This document shows, piece by piece, positions 35,134 through 45,700 of a stretch of 64,000 nt of DNA. Origin of the DNA: Echinometra lucunter (taxonomy: Eukaryota; Echinodermata; Echinoidea; Camarodonta; Echinometridae); contig CM057167.1 of NCBI GenBank assembly GCA_029962745.1, positions 18,066,769 through 18,130,768 of the forward strand. Reading direction: 5' to 3'. The notes under the pieces were generated by a model. It searched no databases and was not told the origin of the DNA. It worked only from the letters and a program-made list of their open reading frames with translations. The position numbers were made by a program, and so were the translations under genes. Positions within the stretch are counted from its first letter, which is position 1. Every line of letters begins with the position of its first letter.

Positions 35134-36124
35134 CACTCCCATGATAAAGGAGTTTTTTTCAGTATTGATGGTTTGCAACTCTGTATACTATTTGGGACTG
35201 CAAACTTAAAGCCTGTGTCTAATTTTGGTAAATCTAATAATATTCATTATCAAAGTTTGAATCCATTGTCAGATAAACAGATAAAACCAAGTGTTATATC
35301 ATAAAACAAATTAGTATTGATATTATGCGTGTTTTCTGCCTTGCTATGCATGCAATTTGGGAAATTGTGAATGCGTTACTTAACAGTAGAAAGGGAGTCT
35401 AGGAGAAGTAATGAAATTCGTGTGATAACACTTATATAAAATTGAAAATAAACCATGGCTGAAATTTATTTGGGGAGGGGGCTGGCGCCCCCCAAGCCCC
35501 CCCCCCCCCCCCCTCCTCCAGTACGCCAGTGATGATCATGCATGACCCGTCGTCGCAGGTCGCTGCACAGGCAGCATACACCCTGACCCCAGTACGGTGG
35601 CATTTGCCATGCATTGGTGCATAACGTACCGAGTATGCGCTGCACAAGAAGTGCGTGACGAAGTCGCAAAGGTGAAAGCACCATGCTGCGAGCCTGCTAC
35701 CCATGACGTCGACCTAGTTTACGAAGGAGTTTTTTAAATTTTGGACAACTCACCCGGCCCGAGAGATAACTCAGTCACCCCGAGACCGCTCACCCTCGGT
35801 TCAGCAAGGGCTAGTTGTCTCACATTTTGTAGGGTCGGGGGAAAACGTTTCACCAAAAAAGTCCCAAATTATGCTAAAATTATGCTAAATTGTGTCAAAT
35901 TATGCCAAGCATAATGCCAGATGCTGAAGCGGTCAAAATTATGCCAAAAAGCATAATTATGCCAACTCTGGCAACTATGATAATTATACGCGTTGTCTGA
36001 TGGTGGGCGTGGCTGATTTATCAACCCCAAATCCGATCGAGGGATCGGGAGGGAAGGCCACGCCTATCCCAGGGGTGAGTTATGTAGGCTGTTGCTTTAG
36101 GGAAAACGGAGTTTCTAGCTCAGA

Positions 36125-37800
36125 CAGGGGCGGTGGAGCGTCTTTGAAAGTGGGGGGTGGGGGCACCAGCGAAAAAGGGCACTTTGGGGGAAAAGGGGGC
36201 ACTTACAAAAGGTGAAAACAAGAAGGAAAATATACACCCTACATTCTATTTAACACAAGGGGCATTTTGACCTGTACTAATTTCATCTTCATATGATAAC
36301 TGCTTTGCAATTTATACTGCTCTGTCTTACTCATTAGCGAGCGAGCGAAGCGAGCAAGCAAAAGTGGTAGGTATTTTTGCCGAAGGCCATGGTATTTCCA
36401 GTATATTTAGAATGGCCTAGGCCCCATCTTCTGACAAAAGCTACCGCAAATTCATTTCATGGGTATTTCATAATTATCACTGTTTTCTTCCATTTACTCT
36501 GTAGTGTTCCTTATGGTTACCAAGCTATAATGTTTTCAATGCATTTGTGAGGTCTCATAGCGGCCGATTATAATTATTTTATTAGAGAAAATATTCCAAA
36601 TGAATGGGGCTTTAAGCACAATACCATCAGGAATAGGAGAACAGATAAAGACTTTATGGTTACAACATACTACTTGAAGTGCCTTGCGCGAGATATTAAG
36701 TGCCGGCATTAAGTGACTGTGTGCGAGCTACCGTAGCGAGCGAGCTTTGGAAAGAAAAAGGTAAAAAAAAAATACCCTCATTGCTTAACCTATTTGGGGG
36801 ACCGTTCCTTCCAATTAAATTTGTGGGAGGCGCTGTCCCCTCCTCCACTGCCTCGCTCCGTAAAGCCTCTCAGATTCTTTGGAGCTATTTGTAAATGGTT
36901 CTTTCGAGAACTTTAGGGAGCTTACCGGAGGTGAAAGGGGAATTTTAAAGAAGAGGAAATGGCGCAAGAGAGCAAAGAGGCCTTTATCAGATTTGAAGGG
37001 GGAGTTTATCAGAAGGAGGACTGTACTATTTTAAACGAAAAAGGGGACTGAAAATGGGCACTTATCATAATCAAACCGGACACTCATCAGAAATGAAAAG
37101 AGACACTAACTTATCAGATTCGAAAATCTAGAGCACTAAGTCGTGAGGAGAGATGGCATTTACTAGAAAGGAAAAGGGGCACTTATCAGAAATCAGATAG
37201 GAATTTATCAAATGTTTAAAAGGGGCACTTGCCCGAATGGAAAAGGGACACTATTAGAAAACAAAAAGGGCGCTAATTGCAATGATCTTACATTAACAGA
37301 TGGAGAAATTGGACATACTAGAAAAGAAAAGGGGTACTTATCAGAAGTAAATGAGGGCATGACAGATTTCAAATAGGGCACTTATCAGAGGTGAAAAGGG
37401 GCACTCTGCAGAGGAGGAATAGCGCTATGAAAAAGGAAAAGAGGTAGTCAAGAGGGGCAATAATCACATTTTAAAAGGGATGATTCATTTGAAGTGTAAA
37501 ATATATGAACTTCTAAGGGAACAGAGCTCTTATCTTAAAAGAGAAATGGGCACTATAATCAGGCATAAAAAGGGCTGTTTTAGAAGGGTAACTTATCTGA
37601 AACGAAAGGGGCTCTTAAAAGAAGGCAAAAGGGCACTTATTAACAAAGAAAATGGGCCCTTCTAAGATGAAAGGGGGCACTGAACAGGTTTGAAAGGGGG
37701 CATTTTTCTTGGGGAAAATGGGGCACTTTTGGGGTGCTTCGAAAAGTGGGGGCACTGTGCCCCCCCCCCCCCTGCCCCCCTCCCGAGAGCGCCGCCTCTG
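36125..37800. mobile_element. hAT-type non-autonomous element with an internal minisatellite
   Basis: Ends CAGGGGCGGTGGAGCG and CGAGAGCGCCGCCTCTG, with a perfect 8-bp target duplication AGCTCAGA (36117-36124 and 37801-37808). 1676 bp. The interior, especially 36900-37740, is a degenerate array of GAAAAGGGGCACTTATCAGA-like units, with GAGCGAAGCGAGC motifs near 36335 and 36735. No transposase. Confidence 0.88.
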
Positions 37801-37808
37801 AGCTCAGA

Positions 37809-38913
37809 GCTCAGGGCCAGGGATCGGTTTGTATTTGTACTGGGGCCTCTTGATCTGTGATCTGCCACGTGGGCTGGTTGAATAATGTGATGATGAGGAG
37901 GAGGAGGACGACGACGACGACGATGGCGAGGATGATGATGGTGGTGATTGATGATGATGATGATGATAATGATGATGATGATGATGATGATGATAGTGAT
38001 GATGATGATGGTGATTATGATTCACGAGCCAGAATTTAAATCGGGCCATATTTTTGTTTCAAAAAATTTAAACGAAATTATGTACAAAAAAAAAATAAAA
38101 ATCAATGAACAGAACGCGCTTTTCTCGGGGGGGGGGGGGAGATTGAACTCCTAGAATATCAGCATGTAGATCATTCTTATAACTGATTCCATTACCAATA
38201 TACAGGCCTGCAAGCTATTAGTCCTGCAATAATGAAATGAAACTCCTTCCATCAGTGACGAATGGGTAGGGGGTGGCTGTACGGGGCAGTGGCAAATCCC
38301 TGTCTCACACGATTCAACACGAACAACATAAAACAGATCTTTGTGAAAAAAGAAAAAGAAAAAAAGATTTTGTTTCGTTATCAGGTACCTCTAACTGAGA
38401 GAAAAATGTACATAACACTGGTGTTATAACCTATAGATTTAAAGCACACATACGCACACACAGAACAAAACAACACAACAAAAGTGCTTGGTAGGCTAAT
38501 TGTGTTCCTATCATTATGCTTTTTTTTCTCCCTCCCCCTCGTAATCCAGGCTCAATAACCTCGGTGGCTAGGGTGGAATTTCAGTGCTTGTCCCAGGGCG
38601 GTATCCTTTCCCTTAAACGTCACTTTAAAATCCCAGAACAAAAGAATAAGAATAGCGGGTTTTTAAAAGGGGCCCAGTCTGAACGACTGTAAGATGACTG
38701 TTGAAATAAAAGATTAGAACTCTCCAGTGGAGGTTCACATTCCTATCTAGTCTCTTGTCATCAAAAACTGGGTTTGATTTTGGATTTAAGACAATGTTTT
38801 CGCATGCATGATTTTAGTGACATCTTCAGGCACTGACCTAAGGAGTTGGCATGTTTAATGAGAACAGTATCATCTTTATCACGGCGATGTAGCTAACTCC
38901 CGCCGCAAATAAG
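37809..38913. other. Flank of the sulfotransferase gene; GAT microsatellite
   Basis: Contains a (GAG/GAC/GAT)n tract at about 37890-38025 and a poly(G) run near 38128-38141. Past 38400 it is ordinary AT-rich sequence that probably includes the 5' UTR of the plus-strand gene. No promoter element is identified. Confidence 0.5.
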
Positions 38914-39058
38914 ATGAAAGCGAAGAAGACTGTAATAGCCTTTTTACTGTCTTTCACCGTTGGTATGGTTACAGTGTTTGAGTTGAAGGGTTTAATAAAA
39001 GAGGAAAATCTGGTCCAAGACTTGGCGAAGATCAGATCTCAACGGAAAATCAACTCAG
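38914..39058 (+). CDS. UST: 2-O-sulfotransferase exon 1 (signal anchor)
   Basis: Residues 1-48 plus one base: MKAKKTVIAFLLSFTVGM, a short basic cytoplasmic tail and a membrane anchor. Donor G|GTTAGT. Confidence 0.85.
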
Positions 39059-39542
39059 GTTAGTATATAATTTACTGACTGATTTATTTTATGAAATGAA
39101 TTGATTAGTGAACGACATGAGCCCTGCCACTTCTGGAGGCTGGTCAACGCGTCTCATCAAACCCGAATCAGTTACAACATTCATGTGTCTAAATTTTGCG
39201 ATCCATGCGGCAAAGAAGTCTAACAAAAATATTGAAAAATTATTACTGCCATAAGCATATAGACGTAGAGCCTTTTGGATGAAATTGAAAAAAAAACCTA
39301 CTTGAATTTGAATTTGAATTTAGAGAATAGTCCACTGAGCTATCAGAATATTTCTGTAATTTAAAAGCACTTAGACACGTCTCAGAGAGATGTATTAGGC
39401 GCTGTATGAATGCAGAATATTATTATCATTAAAAATAATAATGATAATAATAATGATGATAATAATAATAATGATAATAATAATGATGATGATGATGATG
39501 ATAATAATAATAATAATAATAATGATGATGATGATGATGATG

Positions 39543-39591
<49 letters not shown>

Positions 39592-39793
39592 TTAATAATA
39601 ATAATAATGATGATAATGATAATAATGATAATAATAATGATGATAATAATAATAATAATGACTGCTGCTCGAAAGAAGGTGACGATTTCCCGAATTCTGT
39701 TCGTATTTCTCCGGCATGTCCGGGGGTGTATAATGTATAATGTATGTGTGTTGGGGGTTGCAACCCCTAGCCCCATACGTTTGCATTATACTC

Positions 39794-39830
<37 letters not shown>

Positions 39831-41928
39831 CTAATTGACTGAAATAGTTATTCGATTAGCTGAACTTGAAACCCCGGGACTGGGTATTTTATATGTAATT
39901 TAGAATAATGGGCCGAAATGCACCCCTTTATCAACATATAATCTAAGTTACACGATTTGTCTTTTGTAAGGGGAGAGATCAAGAGAAAAGGATCATTTGA
40001 AAATAGTCAAAATTCTATTTGCTTTATCTGTGTTTACATGTCTAAACCACAAGTAATTTCTCTTCTTGGTTTATTTCTGCAGTCATATATCATTTAATTC
40101 CAATGTTAATGTTGTATTCTGTAACATTTCATGTTTAAAAGCCCCTTGATTTTCAACCAGTGACTGCATCAAAGTCCACGTTACAAAACAGGGATCTTGA
40201 AAAATACCCCCTAAAGAAAAAAAAAATAAATCATGATAAAAAAACATCGTTAACATACAAATTTTGTTCTGACCGATGCTAGTAAAGATGAAAAATGATG
40301 ACTTTGTGGCTATTTTAGAGTTGTGGGTGTTTTTTTTTCAAATCTATGATATATTTTGTGTTTACATGTCTAAAGCATTACTGATTTCTCTTCTTGGTTT
40401 ATTTCTGCAGTCATATATCATTTTCAAGCCCCTCGTTTTTCAACCGATGACTGCTACAGCAAAGTCAACGTTACAAAATAGGGATCTTGAAAAATAAAGA
40501 TATATAAATAAATCATGATTAAAAAAAACATCGTTAACATACAAATTTGTTCTGACTGATGCTAGTAAAAATGAAAAAAAAAATGATGGATAATGACTTT
40601 GTGGCTATTTTAGAATTGTGTTATTTTTAAATCTATAAAATATTTTGTCTATAAATGAGCAAGGTTGAATCGACAGAAAGGTAAGGTTCATGCAGAGTAA
40701 ATGTCATTGATCTCAAAGAAACAAGGAGACGACCTCAAAAAACAAAACAGAAAACTATATGAAGCCGTTGACTGTTTTTAAATTTTGGTGCCACAAAAGT
40801 CAGCAATAATTCATGACTTTGTATCATTATGTGACATCTTGGACAAAAAAAAGACTTTTGTATAGAATCTTCATATCTTTTATGAAATCATTCAAACAAG
40901 ACTGCATCGAGAGTGTATAAGGCTCCAGTATGAAAGAGACTTTTTCGTATGGAATTACTTATATACAGGAAATAGGGTCTTGTTTTTTTTTAGACTTTCA
41001 GAAAAGTACTCTACAAAATCGTATTTATTCTTTTAATGCAATTTTTTCCATTATTTTCTTTTGAAACGTTGATTTGCAGATATAAACTTTGAGTCTGATG
41101 ATAACAAGATGTTATCATTAGACTCAAAATTTAAAGTCAGTGTTTTTTAGTGTGATGATAACAAATCATTATTACCTTTACAACAGGAGGAAAATATTTT
41201 TTATAGTCGCTCTATTTTATGCCCTTTTTAAGTGTATGTGTCATTAGGCTTGTAGATATACCCTATACAAACAGAAAGGAAAGCTATGAGCACATGACTT
41301 TATGTTAGAATTTCAAATTCATCATGATAATAAAATTCACCAACATGTGACTAGAAGCCCACTTTGTCTCTTTAAACTTGCCTCTTTGGATTTTTGTAGT
41401 TATGTTTGAAATATGGCATAATTATTTTGAAGAGCAGGAATTACTCTGCTGTGATTAATTTTCCATACACCAAAATGAAATTAATGAGATAGTAACTCCA
41501 CAATATGCCTACTCATTCCGTACGTAATTAACCAGTAGAAAGAGATTTAGTATTTCGAAACCAAACTTAATAGATGGGTTATGTAATTCCAGCTACCATT
41601 CAGCATGTTCAGGGTGTGTGCTTAAGTACCTTTCGGGTCTTAAGCAAAGCTATACAGGTTGTTGAAACTCAAACATTCAAGGCAGAAACAGTAATCTTCC
41701 TGCATGACAAATATGTACCCTCGAAGTGAATACGTTTGACTTATCTGACACAAAAGGTGTGCTTAGTTTAATCCCGCTTTTTCCCCCCTTTGGTCATGCT
41801 ATTGAACCAGGCTACTGTGTACCACACACAAAACTCTAAAAATAAGTTTCTATTCCGTCTCTGCTCCCTGTGCAAACAGTGCAAGCTCAATCTACTCTCT
41901 AGCATCTCTCTCTCTCTCTCTCTCCTTC

Positions 41929-41970
<42 letters not shown>

Positions 41971-42693
41971 CTCTCTTCCCCCTTTTTCCCTTTCTCTGTT
42001 GAGAAATGCCGATTAAAGTTTGGAACCAAAGGCCTAATATTGATGTCTGACCAATAATGGTAACGATAACTTTAAATTACTTTTGTTCATTAACAATGAA
42101 TGTGCTCGGATGAAATGTATAATACTGTATAATGTCCAAAGATTTGTGATAGCGCCAAGATAGAAAACGACCCCCCCGCCTTTCTCTCTTTCCATCTCTT
42201 CCCCATCTTTCTCACTCTCCCCCCCCCCCCCCCTCCTCTTTCTCTTACTCTCTCACCGATAACATACATGAGGGCGTGGGTGTGTGTTTTTGAATTCTTT
42301 TCCGCCATTGTGTGGCATAATTACGAAACACAAAAATATAAAAGAGACAAGTTTATTTTCAACACCGGACATGACCTACATGTTTATGTACTGTATCCTA
42401 CTTTTCTCTATATTTTTTTTTTCTTACGCAGAAGATAATGGTAGACCCGGATCGATGTCGACCCAAACACAACTTGAAGAATTGAGATACGGTGCAGTTG
42501 TTCATGGAACAGTAGGTCACTTCGAGAATAAAACGATCTAGATGCATGTTCATTTGATTATTTCAATGATTGTTGCGTGGAGGGGGGGGGGAAGGGTGGG
42601 CTTGGAACATAAGGGAGCACGCGACTGCAGTTGAATGAAGAAAATGATTAACAAGAGAAAAGGGAGGTGCACGGGAGAGAGGGGTGGCACGCC

Positions 42694-42748
<55 letters not shown>

Positions 42749-45700
42749 GGAGGTGGGCGTGCGACAAAATGTTATATGCTGGCATAATTGTTTTCTTTTC
42801 TTTCTTCTCTGTTATTTTTTGTTGTTTTTGTGTGTGTTTTAGTTGTTGGAAAGGCAAAATGGGATATGGATCAGAAGTTGAGAATCACATAATAATCACT
42901 GTTATCACTACTTCTCTTCTTTAAAATGATAATTATTGGGCGTCATCTTTGGTTTATGATTTTTTTGTCGATGTATTCTGTGTATACTGATGTCTTATTC
43001 AATGTACTTGTTATTACTTTAGGATCACATAATCATTTACAACAGTGTACCAAAATGTGGCAGCCGGACATTCGGAGACACAAGCCGAAAAATTTTCAAA
43101 AAACGCTCCCTTGATTGTACACGGTACAGCTTAAGGAACGAGAGCAGACCAGAAAATGTAAGTTTCATCATGTTTTCTATATTGATTTTTATTTCAAATG
43201 ATAATTTATCATTATTTTCTTTGATATCATTTCAACCATTAAAACTTCATAATTTTATGTCAGGTATTTCACAGATACACTAGTCCATATGCTGTATTTA
43301 TCATAATAGAGAGTTATAATTTGAACAATACAAATTTACCCTAGCAGTATCAGTTTGCAGAGAGCATTGTAACAATAGGGTTTTCCCTTTTTCCAAATGC
43401 AAAACAATATTGTACATTTTAAAAATCTGATTCATTTGCTTCCCTGCCACATATTAACAGGGGTAGATCACACGAATACCCATTCGTGACAGAGGTCCAC
43501 ATTTTGTGTTTTGGCCTAATATATTTTAATGCAAAGCCCTAAAAATCATACCAAATACATGAGCAGAAAGAGCAAAAAATTCTTCACAAACTGTGCCCAT
43601 TTTGGTTGCATCAATATGCATTGTTTGATGCTGAAGATTTTTTAAAGGAAAATAAGCATTAAAATCCTTAAATTGGCAATGTGATAGAAAGTTTTAAATC
43701 ACTGTTTTCCCCTGCAAATTGGCAACTTTTTGACTTATCATCATAATTTCTGTCAATTTATATTCATTTCTGATACATGACAATTTATAAATAAAATGTA
43801 GCAATGAAATAAAAATGCTGGTGTTGCCAATTTGAAGAATAAAAGCTGATCAAATTAGACTTTAAATAATTCCTGTCACGAATGGGTTAAGAACTGTTAT
43901 TGATCCCCTACCTCTCTCCGCCCCTCCATTCTCCTCCCAATCACTTTATCCTTCTCTCTCGTTCTCTCTCTCTCCCTCTTTCTCTGATTCATCTCTCTCT
44001 CTCTCTCTCTCTCTATCTCCCCGGTCTTCCTCTTTTTCAACTGCCCCCCTCCTATGCAGGAGAAGAGACGGAGCCGTGGTGAAATAAGACGTTTGATTAA
44101 AGGAGTAAAAACTCCTGCATACATCCAGGGCCATGGATTCTTTCTACCATTTGAAGATCAGTAAGTCTAAGATTTCAACCCGGGCAACACCCTTTATTTT
44201 CTTGTAGAGTACCTAGATAAAGAGAGAAGCGACAACCCATGATTTGAACGCCATTTTGTTTCCACTGTTACGCAACATTTCTATTTTATTAGAATTTATC
44301 AGAATGAACAATAATCATTCATGAAAATAATTCAACTTTTACTTTTGTTAAAATTCTGCTCCCTAACTGTACATTATTGAATTTTGGTCGATAGGTGAAA
44401 GAATAGCTTTTCCAGTCCCACGTGCTCATTGAAACGTGACCTTTCAATTAAATGCCTTGAGATCATTGATACATGTAAACCGGTCATAATAAACATGCTA
44501 AAATGTTATCAATAAGATTTTTAGTGCACAAAAATAAGGCCATAATTACTGGATAATTTCAACATGGTGATATTTTGTTTTTATTATGTGTTCATTCAAC
44601 CGTGAATGGATAGGTATCAATGGAAAAAGTTGCAAACACCCTTCCAAAACATGAATTCCTCCGCATTAGATCAAATTCACCGCGCAAAAGATGTCAAAAC
44701 TGCAGTTTTTGCCATTTTCACCTTTTGCTCATTCAATCATGAAATTTGATGCACAACTAATTTGACATGTTTGGTAAAGAATGAAATTTATGTCGCATGC
44801 CTTCAAACGCAGAAAACTTAAAGTATGTTCCGATATCACTGCATCAAAGTCATGGCACGAGGCTTGTGAACTTCAAAAAAATGATAATTTTGCATAATTT
44901 ATTTGCGTATAAGCGTGGCTGAAGGGTTTGGCCTGAATTTTCCAGGACATGTAGCTGAAAAGTGTATAGCTACATGATTCTGTATTCAGATTTCATCAAA
45001 GGTTCCTGATCGAAAAAATACAGGGATATGTTTTGGGGGAAACTTATTTTTTGTTTTGTATTTATATATAAGTTAGTCAGAAATGTCAATGCTACTGTTT
45101 CCATGAATGCTATAGTTTGAATTACGTGCAATCCTTACCCGTATGATTGCAAGAGGCTTGTCTAACACAGCAATAGCTAAAGTGCAATGTTAATTATTGC
45201 TATCAAAATGAAATAGCTCGATAACACAATTCCATTTTTGATTGACGAATAACTTTATTTCTCTGTAGAGCCAAGAGATAGTGTCCATTAAAATCCATGT
45301 CAGTAATGAATTCTGTGAACAGTGTTATTAAAATAATTTGATTGGTTTGACTGTAAGGATCTCCTTTGCGTTTTTTTTTCAGTCCGCGACCTATTTATAT
45401 TAATTTTATACGAGACCCGGTTGCACGAATGGTTTCTGCGTTCTATTTCACACGTTATGGAGATAAAATGCTTGAAAGGGGAAACATTAACGAAAAGAGC
45501 AAAAATATGGTAAGTTGACGATTTACAGTCTTCCACCAAAAATCATCTAGTATACCCACAATGCATATGACCAGGTACTCTCAGGCAAACGCAAGCCCTA
45601 TGAGAACATAGGCCCATACAATAAACTGAAATCGGAGAAGAAAATTAGATTCTTGAAGTGATCTATGATTACCGAATGGGGATGATATTAGAATGTTTTT

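Larger units (their letters stand above)
32552..35992. mobile_element. Composite block bounded by AAATTATGC repeats
   Basis: Near 32590-32690 and near 35860-35960 the motif AAATTATGC(T/C)AA repeats many times. Outer flanks share ATAATTA, and the outer ends GTGGCCAGCG and CAACTCTGGCAAC are roughly inverted. I infer one older element split by several hAT-type insertions in between (32862-34046, 34840-35133 and others). Confidence 0.45.

Noticed and set aside
36900..37740. CRISPR-like array
   Set aside because: The repeats are degenerate, closely packed and lie inside a transposon of an animal genome, with no regular repeat-spacer pattern.
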